From Actinomycetes bacterium (lineage in GTDB: Bacteria; Planctomycetota; Phycisphaerae; JAACET01): 20,009 bases of DNA. A program made the translations under genes and the position numbers. How positions within the stretch are numbered: position 1 is the stretch's first letter; each line of letters begins with the position of its first letter. Positions 7,944 through 15,262 of the stretch are shown in pieces. The notes beneath the pieces were generated by a model. That model was not told the DNA's origin. It saw only the letters and a program-made list of their open reading frames with translations, and did not search any database. The stretch covers positions 1 to 20,009 of the forward strand of contig DAOVKO010000007.1 in assembly GCA_030631725.1 (NCBI GenBank), in the 5' to 3' direction.

Positions 7944-9309
7944 AGGGACTGACCACCTTTGCTGCTATGCCGATTCTACGCAACTGTTCACAAGTAACCT
8001 CACCAATGCACCAGATTGGTCTTTGAAAGCCTGTAATCCCGTACGCATTCCAAAATGCCTTGACACCCGAAGGACTGCTGAAATAGAGAATGTCATGTTC
8101 AGGTAGAGGAGAGCCTAAGTCCGGATGGGCATGGACCGTATGGAGCGAAAGTCGATTAATGGTGAGTCCCAATTCGCTGAGCCCACTGGAAAGTGTCCCG
8201 GGAGCGTTAGCTCCTTGTACCAGAAGAACTGTACCGGACCCGTCCTGCTGTTGGCAAAAAGTCTGCAAGATGCCTTCACTACCCTCGGCCTCAGGCACAA
8301 TATCGGCACGAAGATTGTTCTCTTGAAGCACAGATGCCGTCCCCGGCCCCGAGACAACCAGTTTAGCTCCTGCAAATATCCGGGCATCGAGATTATGTTT
8401 GTCAACTTCTCGCAAAAACAGCTCCGCGGAAACCTTGCTGGTTATAATTACCCATCCGAATTGACCATGGGCCAGCCTCCGTAGCGCTGAGGAGATGTTC
8501 CCGGTGTTATCGAGCGGCTGTACTGCGATAGCGGGCCAATGAATGATTTGGCCAAGGTGCCTGAAAGGAGCCGGATCGATGCCCGTGAAAAGGATACGCT
8601 GTCGAGAAGAAAATTTGGCGATTTTGCCAACCACCAAGACGGCGGGCGCCCGAATGTGGGCACTTTGAGCCAGCTCGGAGATTTCGCACAGAGTTGCGGA
8701 GACTCGCCGTTCGAATGGCTGGATACCGCGCTCGATTATGACGGTGGGGGTTTGACTATCCCACCCAGCCAGTGAAAGCTGCTCAACAAGCTCCGGCAGA
8801 TTGGATGCGCCCATCAATACAATCAGGGTATCGGCCTTTGGTAAGTTTGTGTTAGTTTTGCCATCCGCTGTTCGGGCGGTTACCACGGCAAACGATCGAG
8901 AGCTTCCTCTGGCGGTTAAGCCTATCTCTGCGGCGAGAGGCACACCCAAAGCTGAACTGATGCCCGGTACGATCTCATAATCGATATCGCCCATCTGCAA
9001 TGCTTCTATCTCCTCTTGGAGATGGCCGAAAACGCCGGGGTCACCACCCTTTAGGCGTACAACGGTTTTGCCAGCAAGAGCTGCTTCGATCATTTTGTGG
9101 TGAATATTATTTTGCCGAGTGGGACACTGGCCAAGCTCTGTGGTACATATAATCTCGACACCATTTCGTGTTTGGCGGAGAAATTCCGTCGAGACGAGGC
9201 GGTCGTGCAGAATAAGATCAGCTTGGCCAAGGGCGCGTAAGCCACGAAGCGTGATCAAATCAGGTGCCCCAGGGCCTGCACCTATGATATAGACTCTTGC
9301 TCCGTCCAT
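7903..9309 (-). CDS. cobA-hemD: Fused uroporphyrinogen-III C-methyltransferase / uroporphyrinogen-III synthase
   Basis: Bifunctional protein of 468 aa. Residues 1-235 form a SUMT (CobA/CysG-A) domain that uses SAM to methylate uroporphyrinogen III to precorrin-2. It shows the glycine-rich IIGAGPGAPDLITLRGLRAL, VRLKGGDPGVFGH (84-96), VPGISSALGVPLAAE (114-128) and LMGASNLPELV. Residues about 238-460 form a HemD-type synthase with the two-lobe pattern FTGI (241-244), GWVIITSKVSAELFL, KLVVSGPGTASVLQ and LYFSSPSGVKAFW. Joining UROS with SUMT is known from clostridial hem clusters and commits product to siroheme or cobalamin-type pathways. The ATG at 9309 lies inside the end of the upstream fusion (28-base overlap); hemB overlaps its 3' end. 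Confidence 0.93.
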   Translation of the reverse strand: MDGARVYIIGAGPGAPDLITLRGLRALGQADLILHDRLVSTEFLRQTRNGVEIICTTELGQCPTRQNNIHHKMIEAALAGKTVVRLKGGDPGVFGHLQEEIEALQMGDIDYEIVPGISSALGVPLAAEIGLTARGSSRSFAVVTARTADGKTNTNLPKADTLIVLMGASNLPELVEQLSLAGWDSQTPTVIIERGIQPFERRVSATLCEISELAQSAHIRAPAVLVVGKIAKFSSRQRILFTGIDPAPFRHLGQIIHWPAIAVQPLDNTGNISSALRRLAHGQFGWVIITSKVSAELFLREVDKHNLDARIFAGAKLVVSGPGTASVLQENNLRADIVPEAEGSEGILQTFCQQQDGSGTVLLVQGANAPGTLSSGLSELGLTINRLSLHTVHAHPDLGSPLPEHDILYFSSPSGVKAFWNAYGITGFQRPIWCIGEVTCEQLRRIGIAAKVVSPYVSKKANAQASLL

Positions 9310-11453
9310 TGAAGATGAGTCCTTTCTCCCAAGTCGAGAGGTTTTAATAGATTAATCAGTTCCGGATTGTCATCCCTGACTATGAGAGCCAACGATCCTT
9401 GGCCCGGGGGCGGCGGAAACTCGTCAGTTGTAAACCACTGCGATATCCGATGCTCTAGACCGAGTCTCCAAAGACCAACTGCTGCGAGAACAACTGCGTC
9501 AAATTGCCCCGCATCCACTTGTGCTATTCTTTCTTCAACATTCCCGCGAATCGGCAGCACATGAAGATCCGGGCGCAAACGTAAAATGCCTTTCTTCCTG
9601 CGTTCGCTTGAGACTCCTACTCTTGAATTAGCAGGCAGGTTTTGCAGACTGGTACCGTTGCGTCCGACAAGACACTCATTGGAGACAAATGACGGCGTGA
9701 CAGCAGCTACAGCTAATCCTGGCCTTAATTGACTGGGCACATCTTTGGAGCTGTGCAGGGCAATATCGATAGCACCTTCCAGCAGAGCGAGATCCAGACC
9801 CCTGGTAAAGAAATCGTCCTGAGCTATGTCTATCAGAGGAGTAGTTTTGTCCCTGTCTCCAGGAGTTTCCGTGGTTACCAAATGCACATCGAGCCTTGGA
9901 GCGATAACTAGAAGAGCCTGCAGCAATTCCATGGTTTGCAAGCGCGAGAGCGCACTTGGTCGTAGGCCAATCCTTGCCTGTCGCACGATTTTTTGCGGTC
10001 CGTACATCCGCTTATGCCATCGGAGCGCGTACTCAAATGCCTTCCGCTGGTTCTGGGCTATTGCTAACTGCTGTTTTATGTTGTGAGCATAATTTGTCTT
10101 TGACGCTATATCGTTTAGCCCAATATATCGGCCATCTAAAGCATTTATTACTTCCAGGGCGACATTGGGCGGAACGCCCAAATCAATCACTATAGACCCT
10201 CTCGGTAGCTGCATGGCGTCGCCTAGGCCGAAGACAGGCGAGGAAGAGGTCGTTGCCAGAACCAGACCATTGGCATCAGGGAAGAATTCTGTAAGCTGGT
10301 CCCTAGAATGAAGTGTAGCTCGAATCTCCCGGCAAAACCGTTCGGTGTGTCCGCAGAGTCTTCGGGTAAATACCCTTAGGTTATATCCCCGCTTAGCCAG
10401 TTTTAGGCCGATCTGGCGCGCAAGTCTTCCGCTTCCAGCCAGCAGGACTTGGCCGACAGTCTCTGATTTGATGCGGTCCTCAAAGATTCGGCAGACTTGC
10501 TGAGCCCAGGAAACATCCTGACCATTAATAGGCCACTGCCGGCGTATTTCTTGGCCCGCAGCTAAGACGTCATCGATTGTATTTTTCAGCCTGCTTCGGT
10601 CGTTGGAAGTGAACCGAGTCCTGGCTGCGGCACGCACTTGTCCGACGATATCCGTCTCACCGACAAAGGCCGAGTCCAAGCCAAGAACCACACGCAGGAG
10701 ATGATAATAAGCCTCTAATCCGGTCTTCGAATACCAATTGGTTTTTGGGCCGCCTTTTTCGTGCAGTAGCTTGTGCAATCGATCGGGGAGTTGGCCATCT
10801 GAACAGGAGTGGAAGTAAAACTCCAAACGCTGGCAGGTAGAAAGTACAAAGAATTCTTCGCTGCCAAAAATCTCTCTGACGTTCTCTTGCAACCGGGCAT
10901 CTGTGTGCCCGGCAAGCAGCTCCGAAATCTCAGGCCCAACATCCTCACGCCGGGCTCCGAACAATCCCAACCTGGGCTGTGAATTCATCCGCTCCAGCAA
11001 AGCCTGTGAGAGAACGTCGCGCAGATCACGCGAACGGGACGGGCTTTTGCCGTCCGAAAGTACCGCCACTTTCAGGCCATCCACGTTGACTGAAGCGGGA
11101 AAGATAACCGTTGATAATTTTCCGGAGGACGCAATGCAGTGAAGAATGCCACGTGCCTTGCAATCCTGGGCGATCCGGAAATTCAAGGACGGTTCGTCCG
11201 TAGCGGCTATAACCAATAGGTAGCCCTCGTCCAGTATCATGGATTCGTATGAGCGTTGCAGCCAGCTTACTGTGCCGGCAGCAACCTGGGCCTGCAATCT
11301 GGCCGAGAGCTGCGGTGATACTACAGTTACTTGCGCGCCGTGATCCAGCAACGTTAAAGCTTTGCGAGCGCCAATCCTCCCGCCACCGACAACAAGACAG
11401 GGTCTTTCAGCTACTTCCATTCCCACAATCATATATCGATCCGAGGATCTCAC
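9282..11453 (-). CDS. hemA: Triple fusion: precorrin-2 dehydrogenase (CysG-B) / glutamyl-tRNA reductase / porphobilinogen deaminase lacking its third domain
   Basis: A single 723-residue frame joins three tetrapyrrole enzymes. (a) Residues 8-155 are a Met8/CysG-B NAD-binding domain (CLVVGGGRIGARKALTLLDHGA) for precorrin-2 oxidation. (b) About 160-485 is glutamyl-tRNA reductase: catalytic Cys C207 in VLSTCQRLEFYF, GLDSAFVGETDIVGQV (258-273), and an NADPH site at LLAGSGRLARQIGLKLAKRG. (c) About 493-723 is HemC, with HSSKDVP (K570, D571), GVSSERRKK (R618-R619) and PIRGNVEERI (R636). Each module looks C-terminally short: the CysG-B helical part, the GluTR dimerisation spine, and the HemC domain with the dipyrromethane-binding Cys loop. 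The GTG start at 11453 is supported by GGAGGA 7 bases upstream, and lies 2 bases after the sulfite reductase stop. Activity of each part is unproven. Confidence 0.9.
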   Translation of the reverse strand: MRSSDRYMIVGMEVAERPCLVVGGGRIGARKALTLLDHGAQVTVVSPQLSARLQAQVAAGTVSWLQRSYESMILDEGYLLVIAATDEPSLNFRIAQDCKARGILHCIASSGKLSTVIFPASVNVDGLKVAVLSDGKSPSRSRDLRDVLSQALLERMNSQPRLGLFGARREDVGPEISELLAGHTDARLQENVREIFGSEEFFVLSTCQRLEFYFHSCSDGQLPDRLHKLLHEKGGPKTNWYSKTGLEAYYHLLRVVLGLDSAFVGETDIVGQVRAAARTRFTSNDRSRLKNTIDDVLAAGQEIRRQWPINGQDVSWAQQVCRIFEDRIKSETVGQVLLAGSGRLARQIGLKLAKRGYNLRVFTRRLCGHTERFCREIRATLHSRDQLTEFFPDANGLVLATTSSSPVFGLGDAMQLPRGSIVIDLGVPPNVALEVINALDGRYIGLNDIASKTNYAHNIKQQLAIAQNQRKAFEYALRWHKRMYGPQKIVRQARIGLRPSALSRLQTMELLQALLVIAPRLDVHLVTTETPGDRDKTTPLIDIAQDDFFTRGLDLALLEGAIDIALHSSKDVPSQLRPGLAVAAVTPSFVSNECLVGRNGTSLQNLPANSRVGVSSERRKKGILRLRPDLHVLPIRGNVEERIAQVDAGQFDAVVLAAVGLWRLGLEHRISQWFTTDEFPPPPGQGSLALIVRDDNPELINLLKPLDLGERTHLQWTEQESIS

Positions 11454-11455
11454 CT

Positions 11456-13819
11456 TTAATTCCTCCTTCGGACCGTAACGAGGAAGTGCCCGTTAGATTC
11501 AGAGGTGTCCACAATTTCCTGGCCTTGCTCGGTGAAACTAGCAGGGACATTCTCCACTGGCTCACCACCGTCAAGCAGTACCTCTAAGATCCCGCCTACC
11601 TCGATCTTTTCCAGCGCCAACTTGGCCTTGACAAAGTTCAGTGGGCATTCAACACCCCTGAGGTCAATCACGTGTTCGTTATCCTTGGGGGGGTTTGGGT
11701 CAACGTGTTTTTTGGAAATCGGCTCGACTCTAAAATTGAGATTGGCGTCCAACGAGTGGAAGAGCTCTTCCACTCTGGCGAGCATTCTTGCTACAGACTC
11801 CTGCAAATGGCCTATGTCGGCTATATCACCCAGGCGATAGTCCAAAGCTTGATTTAAGAGTTTCTCTGTCCCTTGGCCAATCCACCCAGGTTCGATTAGA
11901 TGCTTAGCAAAAGCTGAGAATATTTCCCTATCTTTTCTTGGCTCGAGGCCACGGGTAATCAGAAGCGCTCTAGCGGCGGCAACTATAGCTTCGTATACGG
12001 TATCGGATTTAGTTTTGCCGTCGGTAGATTCTTTAGCCCTATCGAGAGACTGCTTAGCCTGGTCAATATCGAGCCGAATAACATCCATGACACCCGCACC
12101 GCACTCGCCCGGGCCACGACCAGCAAGTGAAAAGTCCTCCGTGGCTCCGAAGTCCTGATAGAATTGGGGTTGTTGCTCAATGGTAGGGATGTGACTATAT
12201 TTTGCTGCAATCCTGGCGATTTTCTCCTTACTGTCGGCTACAGTAGAGTCCAGACTTTCTCGATCCGCTGCAGAAGACTGCAGCAGGCCTAACACATCGT
12301 ACACCAAGGCTGGTACGTTCTTAGCGGGTACCACTGCCACCTGCTCAGCTAAGCGAGCGCTACCTTGGCCAACTTTTCCACCGACCAGAACCGAATAACA
12401 GGGCACTAACTTGCCGTCGAGGCGTTTGGCTCGGCCCTGAAGACCGATCACGCCAATAGGATGGTGGCCACAGGAGTTCGGGCAACCACTGATTCTGATG
12501 ACCTGGCCGTTCCACTCGATGGACCAACCCGTTGTGTCCAACTCTGTGGAAATGGCACTGGCTAAGTCTCGTGATCGGCACAGTCCCAGTCGGCAGGTCG
12601 AGGCCCCGGCGCAAGCTACGAGCTTCGGACCACCGGCGCTGAGAACGCCTGCTTTCAGGCCGCTCAGTTGAGCAAAGGCGAATGGCAAATCATCCTCTCG
12701 CACTCGGCATAGCAACAAGTCCTGTGTCTGAGTTGTCCTTATGAGTCCTGCGCCAATCGTGCCAGCCAAAGATGCAATCTTCTCAAGGTCATTTGCCGAA
12801 ATGTCTCCCAGAGCAAGTCTGAGCCTGATGGTAAAGGCTCCGGGCTCTTTCTCCGCCGATACGTTCGCTCTTCGCCAGTTGTGGTATTCAACTAGTGACC
12901 TATCTGTGGTGGTCGAGTTCGATTGTCCGGAAGCTTTGGACGTCGAGATGATCGGGTGGATGGTTGGTGTCTGCAATTTTTCCTGCTTCAGTTTCTCCCG
13001 CTGTTGTTGATAGAGTTTGACAAATTCATCTTGGCCGAGGCGGTCAAGCACATAGCGGAGTCGAGCTCGGTGCTTGTTAGTCCGATCACCGTACTGATCA
13101 AACACACGTTTCATGGCCTCGGCGACGGAAAAGACTTCCCTTCCCGGAATAAAATCTTCGATCTTCACCGCAACCCGCGAATGAGAACCCATTCCACCTC
13201 CAGCGTAAACAGTGAATCCCTCGGTGCCATCCTTGATGTTAGCGAAAAAACCCAGGTCAGCTACGGATGCCAAGGCGCAATCCTGGCTGCAGCCTGAAAA
13301 GGCTACCTTGAACTTGCGCGGCAGATTGAAAGAACTTTCAAAATCCAGCAGGTACTCCGCCAAAGCAATAGCGTATGGCCTCACATCAAAGGCCTCATCC
13401 GGACACACCCCCGCCCTGGGACAGGCGGTTATGTTCCGAACAGTGTTTCCGCCGCCACCTCGGGGTGATAGACCAACCTCCAAAAGACTTTCCAGGATGT
13501 CAGGCGTCTTTTCTATTTTCACTTCGTGGATTTGGACGTCCTGTCTGGTCGTAATATGGAGAACTCCGTTACCGTAGGTTCGGCTGAGCTCCGCCAGGCG
13601 CTGGGCCTGCTCTGGTAAGATGACGCCGGCCGGCGCTCTAACCCTGACCATAAACTCGCCTGTTTGCCGTTGCTCGTATATCCCGCGGGGCACGCGATAG
13701 GCCTGAAAAATCGCTGGGGTAGTCTGGCCATCCAGAAAATCTTTGACCTTCTGGCGAAAGGATAATGTGTCTTTCTTTATGCTCTCAGGAAGCCGAAAAG
13801 AAGTATTAGTTTGAGCCAC
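11456..13819 (-). CDS. Siroheme-[4Fe-4S] sulfite (or nitrite) reductase with helical linker and C-terminal TusA domain
   Basis: A 787-residue protein in the preferred numbering. Residues about 10-500 form the two-fold repeated nitrite/sulfite reductase fold. The canonical cluster/siroheme ligands are in the second half: C403-x5-C409 (ACAGASTCRLGLC) and C446-x3-C450 (SGCPNSCGHH). The first half also keeps C133-x5-C139 and C177-x3-C181. After a helical region (about 560-695, beginning GRGPGECGAGVMDV), a TusA sulfurtransferase domain spans about 715-785 with catalytic Cys C725 in DLRGVECPLNFVKAK. Sulfur-gene context favours sulfite over nitrite as substrate. The GTG at 13819 is chosen because GAGGTGG precedes it and it overlaps the upstream gene by only 14 bases; an ATG at 13867 would add 16 residues. 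No flavoprotein domain is present, so ferredoxin is a likely electron donor. Confidence 0.92.
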   Translation of the reverse strand: MAQTNTSFRLPESIKKDTLSFRQKVKDFLDGQTTPAIFQAYRVPRGIYEQRQTGEFMVRVRAPAGVILPEQAQRLAELSRTYGNGVLHITTRQDVQIHEVKIEKTPDILESLLEVGLSPRGGGGNTVRNITACPRAGVCPDEAFDVRPYAIALAEYLLDFESSFNLPRKFKVAFSGCSQDCALASVADLGFFANIKDGTEGFTVYAGGGMGSHSRVAVKIEDFIPGREVFSVAEAMKRVFDQYGDRTNKHRARLRYVLDRLGQDEFVKLYQQQREKLKQEKLQTPTIHPIISTSKASGQSNSTTTDRSLVEYHNWRRANVSAEKEPGAFTIRLRLALGDISANDLEKIASLAGTIGAGLIRTTQTQDLLLCRVREDDLPFAFAQLSGLKAGVLSAGGPKLVACAGASTCRLGLCRSRDLASAISTELDTTGWSIEWNGQVIRISGCPNSCGHHPIGVIGLQGRAKRLDGKLVPCYSVLVGGKVGQGSARLAEQVAVVPAKNVPALVYDVLGLLQSSAADRESLDSTVADSKEKIARIAAKYSHIPTIEQQPQFYQDFGATEDFSLAGRGPGECGAGVMDVIRLDIDQAKQSLDRAKESTDGKTKSDTVYEAIVAAARALLITRGLEPRKDREIFSAFAKHLIEPGWIGQGTEKLLNQALDYRLGDIADIGHLQESVARMLARVEELFHSLDANLNFRVEPISKKHVDPNPPKDNEHVIDLRGVECPLNFVKAKLALEKIEVGGILEVLLDGGEPVENVPASFTEQGQEIVDTSESNGHFLVTVRRRN

Positions 13820-14231
13820 AATCCACCTCGACAATTTCAAGTTTAGACTCTGATATAACTCCGTCATCAATATTGAATGCTCTCACCCTGGGCTCTGAAG
13901 GCTCCTGGAGAGAGAGGACTACATATAAGACACCGTCGGTAAAGGCCAGGCGAATGTCCTCCTTCGAAGGCCGGGCTGGGCTATTTGGGTGGCTATGGTA
14001 AATGGCCAGTATCTCCAAGCCTTTTGCCCGCATGTCCTTCATCACGGCAAACTGCTCCTCCGCGGCCATCATAAAGTGCTCGCTGCTTTGATCCGTATTG
14101 GTCATCTTGTATAGCCGCTGGACACGATTGTCGGTGCCAGCCAAGATGCCACAGGCCTCTAAAGGTGCTTCCGCACGGGCTTGGGAGAGCATCTTGGAGA
14201 ATATATGCTCAGGTATTTCTAATGTATCCAT
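13806..14231 (-). CDS. hcyD: JAMM/MPN+ metalloprotease of the Mec/HcyD type
   Basis: A 141-residue stand-alone JAMM zinc protease. The catalytic set is complete: E25 in APLEACGIL, then HSHPNSPARPSKED with H79, H81, S89 and D92. In bacteria, such small JAMM proteins sit beside ThiS-like carriers and act at the carrier C-terminus: Mec cuts CysO-cysteine, and Wolinella HcyD trims the HcyS tail to expose Gly-Gly. Here it directly follows the ThiF-like gene, with the stop and start sharing one base (TGATG), and its 3' end overlaps the sulfite reductase start. An upstream GTG at 14234 is possible but adds one residue only. The HcyD role is inferred from gene context and from the tail on the neighbouring carrier. 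Confidence 0.92.
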   Translation of the reverse strand: MDTLEIPEHIFSKMLSQARAEAPLEACGILAGTDNRVQRLYKMTNTDQSSEHFMMAAEEQFAVMKDMRAKGLEILAIYHSHPNSPARPSKEDIRLAFTDGVLYVVLSLQEPSEPRVRAFNIDDGVISESKLEIVEVDCGSN

Positions 14232-15043
14232 CACTGGCTCGCCTTTAGATCACACGCCGCTTGTTCTTCATCCGCGAGTTCCGTGATGGAGGGTTCTTGG
14301 CCGCATAGCCGGCAATCCGGATTGCGGGTAACTTTTACTTCGCGAAACTGCAAGCCGAGGCCGTCGAATATCAACAGCCTATCCGTCAGAAGCTCACCGA
14401 CGCCGAGGAGGTATTTCAGTACTTCCGTGGCCTGCAGACACCCGATTACACCGGCCAAAGGGCCAAGCACCCCGGCCTGGGAGCAGGACGGCACAAGGCC
14501 AGCAGGGGGAGGTTTATCGAACACACAACGATAGCAGGCAGTTTGGCCCGGTAATACCGTGATCATTTGGCCATCGAAGCGCAGTATTCCCGCGTGGGAA
14601 AATGGAACTTTCTCAAAGTAACAGACATCGTTAATCAAGAACTTCGACGGGAAGTTGTCTGTACCATCTAATACGAAGTCATGCTTCTTGATAATCTCTC
14701 GGATGTTTGCTGCTGCGGCCCTTTCTCGGTACGTTTGGACGGTTACATCAGGATTGATTGCCTTTATCTTCTCGGCTGCTGATGCAACCTTTTCCCTGCC
14801 TACGTCGGAGGTATTATGAATCACCTGCCTTTGAAGGTTCGTCAGATCGACGTTGTCATAATCAATAATGCCGAGTGTACCCACGCCCGCTGCGGCCAAG
14901 TACAAAGCGGCCGGGGAACCCAGACCGCCGGCCCCGACGATCAAAACCTTCGAGGCCAGAAGCTTTTCCTGGCCCGGGCCGCCGACTTCCTTGAGGATTA
15001 TCTGTCGGCTATAGCGCTCGATCTGCTGCTCAGTCAGACTCAC
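14231..15043 (-). CDS. hcyF: ThiF/MoeB/HcyF-like E1 enzyme activating the ThiS-like carrier
   Basis: ATP-dependent adenylyltransferase that would activate the C-terminal glycine of the adjacent carrier for thiocarboxylate formation; 270 aa. The start matches the family (SLTEQQIERYSRQIILKEVG). The nucleotide-binding loop is VGAGGLGSPAALYLAAAGVG (36-55). D-x-N-L-Q-R-Q follows, then DGTDNFPSKFLINDVC. Two CxxC pairs (C170/C173 and C244/C247) would bind structural zinc, and C187 in PSCSQAGVLGPLAGVIG is the conserved catalytic Cys position. The GTG at 15043 is preferred over the ORF-extending codon at 15088 because GGGAGG lies 6-7 bases upstream and the extra 15 residues are unlike the family. It overlaps the carrier gene by 14 bases and the JAMM gene by one. 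Confidence 0.93.
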   Translation of the reverse strand: MSLTEQQIERYSRQIILKEVGGPGQEKLLASKVLIVGAGGLGSPAALYLAAAGVGTLGIIDYDNVDLTNLQRQVIHNTSDVGREKVASAAEKIKAINPDVTVQTYRERAAAANIREIIKKHDFVLDGTDNFPSKFLINDVCYFEKVPFSHAGILRFDGQMITVLPGQTACYRCVFDKPPPAGLVPSCSQAGVLGPLAGVIGCLQATEVLKYLLGVGELLTDRLLIFDGLGLQFREVKVTRNPDCRLCGQEPSITELADEEQAACDLKASQ

Positions 15044-15245
15044 GGCCGCCTCCCATAAAATAAAGGAACTCCACCTTGTCGCCTTCATTCAATCCTGTCG
15101 AAGCGAAAGTCTCCCTTTTCAAAATCGTGCCGTTCAGCTCAACAGAAACCATGTCCGGCCATTTGACTTTTTGCTCTTTCAGCAGCTCCGTAACGGTGTG
15201 AGCCTCGTCCGTTTCGACATCTTTGCCGTTAATGATCAGCTTCAT
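15030..15245 (-). CDS. hcyS: ThiS/MoaD-like sulfur-carrier protein with residues beyond the Gly-Gly (HcyS-like)
   Basis: A 71-residue beta-grasp carrier: MKLIINGKDVETDE at the start, VSVELNGTILKRE in the middle, and LNEGDKVEFLYFMGGG near the end. ThiS proteins end at Gly-Gly, but here RESD follows (residues 68-71). A tail of this sort must be removed before adenylation, as HcyD does for Wolinella HcyS; the JAMM gene two places downstream could do this. The ATG at 15245 has GGAAG about 7 bases upstream. It sits between metY (17 bases upstream) and the E1 gene (overlapping). A thiamin role is less likely because no thiG, thiH or thiC is present. Confidence 0.92.
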   Translation of the reverse strand: MKLIINGKDVETDEAHTVTELLKEQKVKWPDMVSVELNGTILKRETFASTGLNEGDKVEFLYFMGGGRESD

Positions 15246-15262
15246 AGTCTGCTTCCTTCTTC

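Noticed and set aside
11456..13819. Assimilatory nitrite reductase
   Set aside because: The fold cannot distinguish nitrite from sulfite, but the TusA domain and the surrounding cysH, metY and hcy genes favour sulfite.
15043..15088. Longer N-terminus for the ThiF-like protein
   Set aside because: It would overlap the carrier by 59 bases and adds residues unlike the family; the GTG at 15043 follows GGGAGG.
15030..15245. Carrier as thiamin ThiS or molybdopterin MoaD
   Set aside because: No thiG, thiC, thiH or moa genes are nearby, and the tail after Gly-Gly plus JAMM protease and MetY point to the homocysteine route.
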